Source: Bacilli bacterium
GTDB taxonomy: Bacteria > Bacillota_I > Bacilli_A > RFN20 > CAG-826
Assembly (NCBI GenBank): GCA_017635565.1
Contig: JAGBLE010000007.1
Location: 1-38,932 of the forward strand
Direction: 5' to 3'
DNA length: 38,932 bases
Part shown: piece by piece, positions 25,286 through 34,484 of the stretch
Numbering within the stretch: position 1 is the stretch's first letter
How the letters are laid out: every line of letters starts with the position of its first letter
Made by a program: the position numbers and the translations under genes
The notes under the pieces: generated by a model
Database searches by the model: none
Seen by the model: only the letters and a program-made list of their open reading frames with translations
What the model was told of the DNA's origin: nothing

Positions 25286-26931
25286 GAAAACATAAATTTC
25301 TTCCTTTAATGTTGCTTCTTACATTTTCTATTTTTTCTTGTGGATTAAATCCTCAAAATGTTCCAACAGAAAAAACATATGAAAAAGATGAAGATGGTTT
25401 TTATATTTTGGAAGAAGATTATTTTTCTTATAAAGAAGATAGTAGTGATACTAGAAATAAAAGCGCGGTTTATATTCCTAAATTACAATCTACAATTACT
25501 CAAAATAGCCAAATGAGATTATTTGTTGGTGATAAGCAAGTGCCAATTTATAATGTCTTGGCTAATAATTCACATTCTTGGACCCCAAATAATTATTCAA
25601 GAATAAATTGTGGATACGCTTCAATTGGATTAAAAGGAAGAGTGACTCTTAAGTTACAAACTTCTTTTAAAATTTTTGAAGATGCAAAAGTTACTCCGCT
25701 AAGTAGAGGCGTCAAACAAACAATCGATAACGAACGAAGAGTGCTTACTTTTGAAATTAATCAAACAGGTCAATACGTTGTCGAATTTAGAGGTGGAAGA
25801 ACTCTTCATTTGTTCGTTGAAGATATTGATATTATGAGTGAAAACACGCAAGGAACGATGTATTTTGCTCCAGGCGTCCACAATAAAGGAACAGTTTATT
25901 TAAATAGCAATGCATCTGTTTATTTAGCTCCTGGTTCCTTTGTATATGGTAAATTCATCGCTAATAACGCTTCTAATATAACTATCTCTGGAGCGGGATA
26001 TATTGATGGAAGTAAATATGATAGAGACGCTAGTAAAGGAACAGTAACTGTTCCAATTGAATTTAATAATTGCTCAAATATCACTCTTAAAGATTTTTCA
26101 TGTATCGATCCTGCTGGTTGGACATTTAATATGTATTTCTGTAATGAAGTAAATATTGATAATGTCAAAATTATTTCAAGTAGAAGTAATGGTGATGGAA
26201 TATCAATTCAATCATGTCAAAACGTTAATGTTACTAATTCTTTTATCAGGTCTTGGGATGATTCACTAGTGGTTAAAAATTATCCACAGTGGAGTAATCG
26301 CAATATCGAAGGAACAACAAGGTCAATTCATTTTAATAACTGTATATTATGGACTGGCTTAGCGCAGTCAATGGAAGTTGGATATGAAACAGTTGGACAA
26401 ATAATGGATGATATATCTTTTGAAAACATTACTGTCCTTCATAATTTCCATAAAGCTGTTTTCTCAATTCATAATGGCAATAACGCAAACATCACAAACG
26501 TGAGGTTTGAAAATATTACCGTTGAAGGCGCTAATATGGGAAGAGGAGATGGAAGCCGCTATTTAGTGGACATCCAAAACCTTCATTCATCAACGTGGTC
26601 TGACCAACATAAAATAACTGGCCTAGGTTCAATTGATGAAGTTACTTTAAAGAATATTAAAGTCCTTTCAGGCATAAAGAACCCCGCTATTTTATTAGAA
26701 GGATGTTTAGAAAATAGAGATGGTTTTCCTCACGAAGCTCACACTATTTCAAATGTAAAATTTATTGATTTTTATCTATATGATAAGGTAATTGATTCTA
26801 CATATGAAAACTACATCACAAACGAATATGTATCAAATGTTTCATTCTCTACTACTGGTAAAGAAATAACTGGAGCAATACTTGATTATAAAGATGTCTC
26901 GGATTATGGAAATAATTTGATATTTAAATAG
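25282..26931 (+). CDS. GH28-like beta-helix lipoprotein (intact paralogue)
   Basis: A 549-residue lipoprotein paralogous to the one at 20335. Seen: signal peptide with lipobox IFSC near residue 20, an N-terminal beta domain, YFAPGVHNKGTVYLNS as helix cap, NGDGIS near residue 303 and WDDSLVVKN near residue 325 with GH28 spacing, then LAQSMEVGYET and VLHNFHKAVFSIHN. As in the paralogue, GHG and RIK are absent. There is no F5/8 domain, and the end (DYGNNLIFK) looks natural before a terminator. Start overlaps the ATPase stop by 4 bases (ATGA), so the two are translationally coupled. The substrate is probably a plant glycan such as a pectin side chain; other beta-helix hydrolase activities remain possible. 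Confidence 0.87.
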   Translation: MRKHKFLPLMLLLTFSIFSCGLNPQNVPTEKTYEKDEDGFYILEEDYFSYKEDSSDTRNKSAVYIPKLQSTITQNSQMRLFVGDKQVPIYNVLANNSHSWTPNNYSRINCGYASIGLKGRVTLKLQTSFKIFEDAKVTPLSRGVKQTIDNERRVLTFEINQTGQYVVEFRGGRTLHLFVEDIDIMSENTQGTMYFAPGVHNKGTVYLNSNASVYLAPGSFVYGKFIANNASNITISGAGYIDGSKYDRDASKGTVTVPIEFNNCSNITLKDFSCIDPAGWTFNMYFCNEVNIDNVKIISSRSNGDGISIQSCQNVNVTNSFIRSWDDSLVVKNYPQWSNRNIEGTTRSIHFNNCILWTGLAQSMEVGYETVGQIMDDISFENITVLHNFHKAVFSIHNGNNANITNVRFENITVEGANMGRGDGSRYLVDIQNLHSSTWSDQHKITGLGSIDEVTLKNIKVLSGIKNPAILLEGCLENRDGFPHEAHTISNVKFIDFYLYDKVIDSTYENYITNEYVSNVSFSTTGKEITGAILDYKDVSDYGNNLIFK

Positions 26932-26942
26932 AGTAAATTAAA

Positions 26943-26966
26943 GGCCTCAAAGTATTGAGGCCGTTT
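26943..26966. terminator. Terminator between convergent genes
   Basis: GGCCTCAA (26943-26950) and TTGAGGCC (26955-26962) form a perfect 8-bp stem with a 4-base loop, then GTTTT. It ends the + glycan locus and lies just beyond the stop of the - strand ligase gene. Confidence 0.9.
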
Positions 26967-26968
26967 TA

Positions 26969-28162
26969 TTAATCTTGAGAATAATTAACGAAGTATCCCT
27001 GAACGAGAACAACTGGTGTTCCTTTATCTCCAGAACCACTTGTTAAGTCACATAACGAGCCAATGAGGTCTGTTAATTGTCTTGGAGTGGTTCCTTCGGA
27101 TGCCATCTTTCCAACAAGGTCTGCTTCTTTTTCTTTAATCTTATTTCTAATCGCTTCTTTTAATTCGTCGCCTTTAAGATCTTTGAATTCGTTATCAGCA
27201 AGGAATTTTAATTTGAGCTCATTAGGTGTTCCTTTTAATCCTTTAGTGTAGAATGGGGAAACGACTGGATCAGCGAGTTCCCAAATCTTTCCTTGTGGAT
27301 CTTTAAAGGCTCCATCACCATACACCATTACTTCAACACGTTTGCCTGTTTTTTCATATATTCTCTTTTGAATTTCTTCAACGAGTTCTTGTCCTGCTCT
27401 TGGGAATAATTTAACAGTTTCTTCAGTGGATTTGTTTGAGCCTAATAAACCATATTTTTCATTATATCCACTACCATTAATAGGAGCGGTAAGGATATCA
27501 TCCATTCCAAGAACAATTTTAGCGCCTTTTTCTTTTAAGATACGTTTCGTGCGGTTTCTTGTATGAATATCACAAGTTAAAACCTTATCAGTGTAATCCA
27601 AAATGGCTTTTGGTTGATTAGCAAATATTACTTCAACTTCGCAATTTTCTTTCTTAATTAAATCAACATAATAATCGATATAATCAACACCGGTGAACTC
27701 ATGAACTTTATGTCCAAATAATTCTCTATATTTTTCTAATGAAAGGACATCACTATAAGGATTAACATCTTTTTCATCTAATTCATCATAAGTTAGAAGA
27801 GCGTTGCCAACTTCATCACTCGGATAAGAAAGCATTAAGACAATCTTATCAACTCCTCTTGCCATACCTTTAAGTAAAATAGCAAATCTATTACGTGAAA
27901 GAATTGGGAAAATAACTCCAATCGTACCACCACCAAATTTGTCATGTACATCTTTTGCGATATCATCAACACTCGCATAGTTTCCTTGAGTTCTAGCAAC
28001 AATACTTTCAGTAATTGCAATGACGTCACGATCATTCAAGTTGAATGGTTCATTTTCTGCAGCAAGAAGAACGCTTTCGGTAACAATTTTAGCTAAATCA
28101 TCACCTTGTTTGACAATAGGTAAGCGAATTCCTCGACTGGTTGTTCCAACATATCTGGACAT
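26969..28162 (-). CDS. CofE-like (F420-0:gamma-glutamyl ligase family) protein
   Basis: Family by pattern: coenzyme F420-0:L-glutamate ligase (CofE), which adds glutamate to a lactyl-phosphate substrate in F420 synthesis. Seen: MSRYVGTTSRGIRLPIVKQGDDLA, ITESIVARTQGNYAS (the IxESIVAxxxG motif), PILSRNRFAILLKGMARG, and VMVYGDGAFKDPQGKIWELADP. At 397 residues it is longer than the roughly 250-residue archaeal CofE. No other F420 gene is seen here, so it may glutamylate another small molecule. An AAAGGAAAA ribosome binding site precedes the start, and the stop of the upstream gene is three bases away, so it is co-translated with the FAD enzyme. Confidence 0.8.
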   Translation of the reverse strand: MSRYVGTTSRGIRLPIVKQGDDLAKIVTESVLLAAENEPFNLNDRDVIAITESIVARTQGNYASVDDIAKDVHDKFGGGTIGVIFPILSRNRFAILLKGMARGVDKIVLMLSYPSDEVGNALLTYDELDEKDVNPYSDVLSLEKYRELFGHKVHEFTGVDYIDYYVDLIKKENCEVEVIFANQPKAILDYTDKVLTCDIHTRNRTKRILKEKGAKIVLGMDDILTAPINGSGYNEKYGLLGSNKSTEETVKLFPRAGQELVEEIQKRIYEKTGKRVEVMVYGDGAFKDPQGKIWELADPVVSPFYTKGLKGTPNELKLKFLADNEFKDLKGDELKEAIRNKIKEKEADLVGKMASEGTTPRQLTDLIGSLCDLTSGSGDKGTPVVLVQGYFVNYSQD

Positions 28163-28165
28163 ATT

Positions 28166-29581
28166 TTATTTTCCTTTCTTAATAATGTTTCTTGCAATAT
28201 AGACACCACAAGCACTAGCTTGGGCAAGTCCCCTTGTTAATCCCGCTCCATCTCCAGCAACATATAAATTTTTGATGCCTTCAACTTCGAGTTCGTTGCT
28301 CATTTGTGGGTGAGCACTATAATATTTTGCTTCGACTCCATAAAGAAGAGTGTGTTCTGTAGCAATACCTGGAGTGATTTTATCTAATACTTCAATCATT
28401 TCAATAATTGATCTCATTGTTTTATATGGAAGGCATAACGCTAAATCGCCAGGAACAGCCTCTTTTAATGTTGGTCTAACGAATCCTTCAGCAATACGTT
28501 TTACTGTACTTCTTCTGCCGAGTTTAATATCGCCATATTTTTGGATGATGACAGATCCACACGCTAATTGGTTTGCTAAAGAAGAAACTTTTAAAGCGTA
28601 TTCATTAGGTTTCTTGAATGGTTCTTCAAAATGATGAGAAACAAGCAAGGCAAAATTTGTATTTCCGCTAGAAAGGCTGCTGTCATTATATGAATGCCCA
28701 TTAACATTCATGACACCTTCATAATTTTCGACGACAACATGTCCTCCAGGATTAGAACAGAAAGTTCTCACTGTTGAGCCAACAGAAGTCTTATATAAGA
28801 ATTTTCCTTCATAAAGATTCTCATTAATTTCTTCCATAACCATATTTGGACATTCAACACGAACGCCGATATCAACTTGAGTTTGTGACATTGGAATTTT
28901 GTATTTATCAAAGAGTTCGTTTAACCACTTTGATCCTTCTCTTCCAACACCTAAAACAACGTAATTAGCCTCAAGAACCTCGTTATTTTCAAGTTTAACA
29001 CCTTTAATTTGTCCATTTTCAACGACAATATCAATTACCCTTTCGGAGAATCTCATTTCAACTTTATCTTTCATTGATTCATAAATTCTTGAAAGGATTT
29101 TAATATTTTCTTCTGTTCCTAGATGTCTGACTTTACTTCTTAAAAGCTTAACTCCAACGGACATTGCTCGACGTTCAATTTCTCTGACTTTTGGAGTGTC
29201 TGGATTAGTCAAAACTTCAGTCGCACCAAAAGAGAGATTGATTTTATCAACGTAATCAATAATTCTTAATAATTCATCTGGATCTATATAATCGGTTAAC
29301 CAACCACCAAATTCGGTTGTGATATTAAATTTTCCATCTGAATAAGCACCCGCTCCACCAAAGCCATTAGTAATTGAGCAAGCTGGATAACATTCACGAT
29401 ATCCTTTTGCGTTAATTGGGCACTTATCGAGTTTGTGTTCTAAAACAGGGCATTTTCTTTCGTAAATATTCTTACCTCGATCAAGAAGTAAAATTTTGAG
29501 ATTGCTATTTTTGTTAGCAAGTTCATAAGCACACATATATCCACTTGGACCAGCGCCTACAATAATTACGTCGTATTTCAT
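28166..29581 (-). CDS. FAD-dependent dehydrogenase (COG2509-type)
   Basis: A 471-residue flavoprotein. Seen: N-terminal Rossmann motif VGAGPSGYMCA near residues 8-18, a cysteine-rich segment with CPVLEHKLDKCPINAKGY and ECYPACSITNGFGGAGAYSDGKFN that marks this family, GVGREGSKW in the middle, and a C-terminal FAD motif LYVAGDGAGLTRG. Substrate and electron acceptor are unknown; other family members are assigned only by homology. A strong AGGGGG ribosome binding site lies 8 bases before the ATG, and a TATAAT about 30 bases upstream (minus strand, plus 29611-29616) is the likely -10; a -35 is weak. The gene leads a two-gene operon with the CofE-like ligase, suggesting a shared cofactor pathway, which is inference. 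Confidence 0.85.
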   Translation of the reverse strand: MKYDVIIVGAGPSGYMCAYELANKNSNLKILLLDRGKNIYERKCPVLEHKLDKCPINAKGYRECYPACSITNGFGGAGAYSDGKFNITTEFGGWLTDYIDPDELLRIIDYVDKINLSFGATEVLTNPDTPKVREIERRAMSVGVKLLRSKVRHLGTEENIKILSRIYESMKDKVEMRFSERVIDIVVENGQIKGVKLENNEVLEANYVVLGVGREGSKWLNELFDKYKIPMSQTQVDIGVRVECPNMVMEEINENLYEGKFLYKTSVGSTVRTFCSNPGGHVVVENYEGVMNVNGHSYNDSSLSSGNTNFALLVSHHFEEPFKKPNEYALKVSSLANQLACGSVIIQKYGDIKLGRRSTVKRIAEGFVRPTLKEAVPGDLALCLPYKTMRSIIEMIEVLDKITPGIATEHTLLYGVEAKYYSAHPQMSNELEVEGIKNLYVAGDGAGLTRGLAQASACGVYIARNIIKKGK

Positions 29582-29661
29582 TGGTTAGTCCCCCTAGAAA
29601 ACACGAAATGATTATATCATTATGGTGTCTACATTTAATTAATTTTTTGACGAAATTTATG

Positions 29662-29687
29662 AAAAAAAGACCACCTGGTCTTATTTT
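29662..29687 (-). terminator. Terminator after rpiB
   Basis: AGACCA (29668-29673) and TGGTCT (29676-29681) pair with a 2-base loop. On the minus strand a run of seven T (plus-strand A 29662-29668) follows. The stem starts at the rpiB stop codon and ends the prfA-prmC-tsaC-rpiB operon. Confidence 0.8.
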
Positions 29688-30118
29688 TCTAACCCACTGA
29701 TTAGGTCTACTCTAGTTTGATGGCGTCCGCCTTCAAATTCAGTAGATAAAAAGATATCAACTCTTCTAAGAACATCTTCTAAGGCCATAAAGGCTTGTCC
29801 AAACGATATGACGTTAGCGTTATTGTGTTGCCTCATTAGTCTTGCTACATCATCGTTATAAGCAATTCCACATCTAACGCCTTTAACCTTATTAGCGGCT
29901 ATTGCTATTCCTTCTCCAGAAGTACAAACAACCACTCCATAATCGCATTCTTTATTAGAAACTTTTTTAGCAACTTCAGCGCCATAGATTGGATAGTGGC
30001 AACTTTCTTTACTATAAGTCCCAACATCAACTACTTCGTGACCAAGTTTTTCTAAATGCTCTTTAATAGCGTTTTTATATTCAAGTCCACCATGATCACT
30101 ACCAACTGCAATTTTCAT
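29681..30118 (-). CDS. rpiB: RpiB, ribose-5-phosphate isomerase B
   Basis: RpiB interconverts ribose-5-phosphate and ribulose-5-phosphate in the pentose phosphate pathway. The 145-residue protein has the family features GSDHGG (residues 6-11), the catalytic cysteine C65 in VVCTSGEG, and DDVARLMRQHNNANV with the phosphate-binding Arg/His/Asn. It is last in the prfA operon, 5 bases after tsaC, an order known from many Bacillota. The alternative LacAB-type galactose-6-phosphate isomerase is less likely, because LacA/LacB normally occur as a pair. Confidence 0.93.
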   Translation of the reverse strand: MKIAVGSDHGGLEYKNAIKEHLEKLGHEVVDVGTYSKESCHYPIYGAEVAKKVSNKECDYGVVVCTSGEGIAIAANKVKGVRCGIAYNDDVARLMRQHNNANVISFGQAFMALEDVLRRVDIFLSTEFEGGRHQTRVDLISGLEK

Positions 30119-30123
30119 AGCTT

Positions 30124-30723
30124 TTATTTCCTTTCTATAGCCTTTAAAATGTCGGCAAGTTTAATATTGCCTTCTCTATAAATTTTAACTTGTTCTCCAG
30201 TAAGGTCAACTAAAGTTGATGGAACTCCACTTTTTGAATTGCTTTTAAAAACATAAGCGACTTCATCTTTAAAAATATTAATGACTTCATCATAAGTTAA
30301 AGCAGGCTTCTCACCGCTTTTATTAGCGCTAGGAACAAGAAGTGGCTTTCCTAAATAATTAATAAAATCACATAATTCAGGTAAATTAGGGACTCTTATA
30401 CCAATAACCCCTGTTCCATGAGTGACATAAGAAGGAACATTTTCTTTGCTTTTAAGTAAAACGGTTATCTCACCAGGCATAAAAGAATCAATTACTTTTT
30501 GAGCCCTTTCATCAATATAAGCGTATTTAGAAATATCGTTTTTATTACCAAGCATTAAAGTATATGGTTTTTCTTCTGGGCGACATTTAATTCTATTTAA
30601 AAGATTATAGGCATCAAAATCATCGAAATAGACACCAAGCCCCATAACTGTTTCAGTTGGAAACGCAACAACTTGAGAATTATCCAAACACTTTTTTGCT
30701 ATATCAAATTCACTACGCAACAT
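30124..30723 (-). CDS. tsaC: TsaC/YrdC, L-threonylcarbamoyladenylate synthase
   Basis: This enzyme makes threonylcarbamoyl-AMP from threonine, bicarbonate and ATP for the t6A37 modification of tRNAs. Seen: VAFPTETVMGLG (the YrdC start motif), KCRPEEKPYTLM (a KxRxxxKP variant), GTGVIGIRVP, PSANKSGEKP and PSTLVDLTG. The short form (about 199 residues, no C-terminal Sua5 domain) is normal. The start at 30723 follows a GAAGGA ribosome binding site; an earlier in-frame ATG at 30738 lies within that site, so it is less likely. It overlaps prmC by 11 bases. tsaB, tsaD and tsaE are not in the window. Confidence 0.92.
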   Translation of the reverse strand: MLRSEFDIAKKCLDNSQVVAFPTETVMGLGVYFDDFDAYNLLNRIKCRPEEKPYTLMLGNKNDISKYAYIDERAQKVIDSFMPGEITVLLKSKENVPSYVTHGTGVIGIRVPNLPELCDFINYLGKPLLVPSANKSGEKPALTYDEVINIFKDEVAYVFKSNSKSGVPSTLVDLTGEQVKIYREGNIKLADILKAIERK

Positions 30724-31573
30724 AAGTAATTCCTTCATCTTTAACTATATAAAGAAAACGAACTTTTCCATAAATATCTTTTTCAAATTTGTACATAATT
30801 CCTTGGTATTTAGTTTCAAGTATGTGGGTTAGTTCATCTTCCATATCTTCTCCGATTTCAAACGCCAAAAGAAATTTCTCTGACATCATTTGAGAATCAA
30901 TAGCAGTAAAAATTTCTTCATAGTATTTTGTTTTTGGATTTGCGAATAACGCTAAGTGCGGTTCATACTTTAAAGTCATTGGATCAACAGTAGAAGAATC
31001 GCCAATGTATGGAGGATTAGAAATGATGACAGAGACATCACTTTCATCCTTAATTGGCTCAAGCATATCACCAACTCTAAAATCAATTATCACATTATGA
31101 TTTTTTGCGTTTATCTTCGCAATTTTGATGGAATTTTCACTAATATCTGTGCAAATCACGGTTGAATGAGGAAAGTATTCTTTTAAATAAATACCTAATA
31201 TACCTGAACCAGTTCCAATATCGATTATCTTGATTTTTGGTTCTTTTCCAAACATCTTAACAATCATTTTTAAAGTAGCTACTGCAAGTTCTTCAGTTTC
31301 TTGTCTAGGAATTAAAACATCTTTATTAACTACGTAATTTGAATTAATGAAAAAAGCATATCCAAGTACATATTGAAGTGGTTCACCATTAAGAACACGT
31401 GAAACATTTTCATTTATTTGGTCGAGGTTTTTTACCTCTTCATCAAAATGCTTAATAAGGTTAAAAAAATCACTGAAACCACCATCATCTTGGAGGATGG
31501 ACTTTATAGCGGTTCCGTTAAGCAAATTATTTTTCTTTTTATCTAGTTGGAAATATAGTTCACGGTAAGTCAT
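30713..31573 (-). CDS. prmC: PrmC, release factor glutamine methyltransferase
   Basis: PrmC methylates the Gln of the GGQ motif in RF1 and RF2, using S-adenosylmethionine. The 286-residue protein has an N-terminal helical domain, IIDIGTGSGILGIYL (SAM site) near residue 120 and the catalytic NPPYIG near residue 185. It lies 2 bases after the prfA stop and overlaps tsaC. Its substrates RF1 and RF2 are both encoded in this window, at opposite ends. Confidence 0.96.
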   Translation of the reverse strand: MTYRELYFQLDKKKNNLLNGTAIKSILQDDGGFSDFFNLIKHFDEEVKNLDQINENVSRVLNGEPLQYVLGYAFFINSNYVVNKDVLIPRQETEELAVATLKMIVKMFGKEPKIKIIDIGTGSGILGIYLKEYFPHSTVICTDISENSIKIAKINAKNHNVIIDFRVGDMLEPIKDESDVSVIISNPPYIGDSSTVDPMTLKYEPHLALFANPKTKYYEEIFTAIDSQMMSEKFLLAFEIGEDMEDELTHILETKYQGIMYKFEKDIYGKVRFLYIVKDEGITYVA

Positions 31574-31575
31574 TA

Positions 31576-32652
31576 TTAATTCTCACCTGCGATTTTTTGT
31601 GATTGATCGTAATGGATAAGAGCCTCAATTATTTCTTCAAGTTCACCTTCCATAACTCTATCTAATTTTTGAATTGTAAAACCAATTCTATGGTCAGTAA
31701 CACGATTTTGAGGATAGTTATAAGTTCTGATTTTTTCACTTCTCTCGCCAGTACCAATTTTAAGTCTTCTTTCGTTTCCAATTTCTTCTTGTTGTTTTTC
31801 AAGCATTGTGGAATACATTTTCGCTCTAAGCATTTGCATAGCGATTTCACGGTTTTGGATCTGTGATTTTTCGGTTTGGCATGCAACAACAATGCCAGTT
31901 GGAATATGTGTGATACGAACAGCAGATTCAGTCTTATTAACGTTTTGTCCACCTGCTCCTTGAGAATGGTATGTATCAACTTGTAAATCGTTTGGATTAA
32001 TTTCAACATCAATTTCTTCAGCTTCAGGCATAACTAAAACAGTCGCGGTACTTGTGTGAATTCTTCCACTTGCTTCAGTTCTTGGAACTCTTTGAACACG
32101 ATGCGCTCCACTTTCAAATTTAAGTTTAGAATAAACTCTTTTTCCTTTAATCATGAAGGATACTTGAGAAAAACCGCCAGCTTCTGAAGGATATTGATCC
32201 ATCATTTGAATCTTCCATCCTTGTGTTTCAGCGTATCTTGTATACATTCTAAATAAATCGCCAGCGAAAATATTGGCTTCATCTCCACCAGCAGCCCCTC
32301 TAATTTCAACAATGATGTTTTTATCATCATTAGGGTCTTTTGGCAAAAGTAATTGTCTGAGTTCTTCTTCGAGGTCTTCAAGTTCTTTGGTTAATCTTTT
32401 TGCTTCTTCTTTACCCATTTCAGAAAGTTCAGGATCAGAATCATTTCCCATTTCAATTGCGTCATTTAATTCTTCTGTCATTTTTTGATAACGATTAAAA
32501 GCCTCAACTTGAGGTTCTAAGATTGCTCTTTCTTTTGAAATCTCACGAAAGTGTTTGATATCTTTCATTGTTTCTTCATTGAGGAGCTCTTGATCAATCT
32601 CTTCTAATCTTTTGCTTGCGACTGTTAGTCGTTGAAACATACTTTCTTCCAT
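31576..32652 (-). CDS. prfA: Peptide chain release factor 1
   Basis: RF1 ends translation at UAA and UAG. The 358-residue protein shows the usual coiled N-terminal domain, the RF1 codon-recognition loop in the middle, and the catalytic GAGGQNVNK loop near residue 230. GRIHTSTATV and EAEEIDVEI are RF1 hallmarks. The chosen start (MEESMFQRL) has GAGG at 6 bases; a second ATG four codons later (MFQRL) is the main alternative. An extended -10 TGGTATAAT (minus strand, plus 32675-32683) lies about 25 bases upstream. First gene of the prfA-prmC-tsaC-rpiB operon. Confidence 0.97.
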   Translation of the reverse strand: MEESMFQRLTVASKRLEEIDQELLNEETMKDIKHFREISKERAILEPQVEAFNRYQKMTEELNDAIEMGNDSDPELSEMGKEEAKRLTKELEDLEEELRQLLLPKDPNDDKNIIVEIRGAAGGDEANIFAGDLFRMYTRYAETQGWKIQMMDQYPSEAGGFSQVSFMIKGKRVYSKLKFESGAHRVQRVPRTEASGRIHTSTATVLVMPEAEEIDVEINPNDLQVDTYHSQGAGGQNVNKTESAVRITHIPTGIVVACQTEKSQIQNREIAMQMLRAKMYSTMLEKQQEEIGNERRLKIGTGERSEKIRTYNYPQNRVTDHRIGFTIQKLDRVMEGELEEIIEALIHYDQSQKIAGEN

Positions 32653-32785
32653 AAATACCTCGTTTGCCGGTGCAATTATACCATAATATTTATATATTAA
32701 GAAGAAAGAAAAAATAATCGTTAATATTCATATTAATTCTTCAAACTAAACAAACTCTAATGTATACTTAAATGCAGGTAGATTT
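32653..32785. promoter_or_regulatory. Divergent promoter region prfA / dnaX
   Basis: On the minus strand an extended -10 TGGTATAAT (plus 32675-32683) serves prfA; its -35 is weak. On the plus strand TTCAAA (32740-32745), a 17-base spacer and TATACT (32763-32768) serve dnaX, whose ATG lies 17 bases later with an AGGT ribosome binding site. I see no operator dyad. Confidence 0.6.
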
Positions 32786-34480
32786 ATGGCATATAAAGCA
32801 TTATATAGAACATATCGTCCTCAAACTTTTGAAGAAGTTGCTGGACAAGAACATATTGTAAGAACTCTCAAAAACGCATTAGCGACAGGAAAAATCGCTC
32901 ACGCATATCTTTTTGCTGGTCCTAGAGGAACAGGAAAAACAACAATGGCAAAGTTATTTGCTAAAGCTCTTAACTGTGAACACGGTATTGGTTGCCAATG
33001 TAATGAATGCAAAAATTGTGTCGCAATTACAGAAGGCAATCATCCAGATGTTTTAGAACTTGACGCGGCAAGTAATAATGGCGTTGATGAAATTCGTGAT
33101 TTAATTGACAAAGTCAAATATGGAACAATCCTCGGAAAATATAAAGTTTACATTATTGACGAAGTCCATATGCTTTCAACTGGAGCTTTTAACGCTCTCC
33201 TTAAAACACTTGAGGAACCACCAGAACATGTCATTTTCATTTTAGCGACAACTGAACCTCATAAAATTCTTCCGACCATTCTTTCAAGATGTCAAAGATA
33301 TGACTTTACTAAGGTAAGTGAACGAGATATCAAAGAAAGAATCAAAGCAATTTTGCTAAATGAAGGCGTTGAATATAACGAGGAAGCGGTAGAACTTGTT
33401 GTTAATCTTGCTGATGGAGGAATGAGAGACGCTCTTTCGATTTTAGAAAAAGTTTTAGCGTTCTCTGGCAATTCCTTAAATGTGAACGATATTTTAGAAA
33501 TCTTTGCTCTTGAAAGTAAAGAGGAGAAAATTCAGCTCATCAACTCAATCATCAATCATGATATGAATGATGTTTTAGCGAGATTAAATAACTACATTAC
33601 AAAAGGCACCGATATTAAAAGATTAACAGAGGACTTATTACTCATCTTTAAAGATATTGTCGTTTTTAATTCAGCAAGCAACGAATTATATCTTGAAATA
33701 TTGTCTGAAAGTGAAGCGTTAGAATTAACAAGAAATATCCCTACCGAAACTGCACTTAAGATGATTGATATTCTTATGAATACAGTGAAGGATTATAAAA
33801 ATGTCACTTCAATTAATCCGGTATTCGAAATATCTCTTATTAAGATGACTTCTATGGAAGATAGACCAACATTTAAACCAGCGCAAGAAGCACCAAAATA
33901 TATTGAAAAACCTATAAGAGAGCCTGTTAAACCAGTCGTTCAAGAAGCAAAACCACAAGAAGTAGTTATTCCAAAAGCTGAACCAAAGCAAGATGAGTCA
34001 ACTATAAATGTTCCATTCGATTCAGATATTAAAATAGTCGATGATGTTATATATCTTAAGGATGCAGAACAAGAAGATACATTCGATATAAATGATGACT
34101 TAATGGTTAACGTTATGGCGGTTTCAACAAAAGAAGCAAAACAAGAACTCACTGGTGGATGGTCAAATATTAAAAAATTATCCACTCATCCACTTGTTGG
34201 TAAAGCTGCGACATTATTAATCGATGGAAGACCATTAGTGGCATCCAAAAAATTTGTCATCTTAGCCTATGAAATGCCTAAACTTGCTGAAAAAGTTAAT
34301 TTAAAAGAAAATCAAGCAGAACTACAAACAGTGTTGCAACATATTTTCCACAGGAAAATGTTTGTTTATGCGGTTAGTAGGAATCGTTCTGTTGATTTAC
34401 AAACTTTATATATGAATCTTAAACAGATTGGAAGATTACCAAAACCTGGTGATGTCAACTTAGAATTTATCGGAGAATAA
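32786..34480 (+). CDS. dnaX: DnaX, DNA polymerase III subunit gamma/tau
   Basis: The clamp-loader ATPase that also couples polymerases at the fork. Seen: Walker A GPRGTGKT near residue 45, a four-Cys zinc module (C-E-H-G-I-G-C-Q-C-N-E-C-K-N-C) near residues 64-79, DEVHML (Walker B), the SRC motif with LSRCQRYDF near residue 165, then domain III, and a Pro/Glu/Lys/Gln-rich linker from about residue 370. The C-terminal domain (VGKAATLLIDGRPLV) is the tau part that contacts the polymerase. Length is 564 residues, normal for tau in Bacillota. No clear A-AAA-AAG slip site was seen, so only the full-length form is expected. Confidence 0.96.
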   Translation: MAYKALYRTYRPQTFEEVAGQEHIVRTLKNALATGKIAHAYLFAGPRGTGKTTMAKLFAKALNCEHGIGCQCNECKNCVAITEGNHPDVLELDAASNNGVDEIRDLIDKVKYGTILGKYKVYIIDEVHMLSTGAFNALLKTLEEPPEHVIFILATTEPHKILPTILSRCQRYDFTKVSERDIKERIKAILLNEGVEYNEEAVELVVNLADGGMRDALSILEKVLAFSGNSLNVNDILEIFALESKEEKIQLINSIINHDMNDVLARLNNYITKGTDIKRLTEDLLLIFKDIVVFNSASNELYLEILSESEALELTRNIPTETALKMIDILMNTVKDYKNVTSINPVFEISLIKMTSMEDRPTFKPAQEAPKYIEKPIREPVKPVVQEAKPQEVVIPKAEPKQDESTINVPFDSDIKIVDDVIYLKDAEQEDTFDINDDLMVNVMAVSTKEAKQELTGGWSNIKKLSTHPLVGKAATLLIDGRPLVASKKFVILAYEMPKLAEKVNLKENQAELQTVLQHIFHRKMFVYAVSRNRSVDLQTLYMNLKQIGRLPKPGDVNLEFIGE

Positions 34481-34484
34481 AATT

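Noticed and set aside
32786-34480. DnaX frameshift product (gamma)
   Set aside because: No A-AAA-AAG slip site with a following stem was seen; only short A-runs occur in the C-terminal part.
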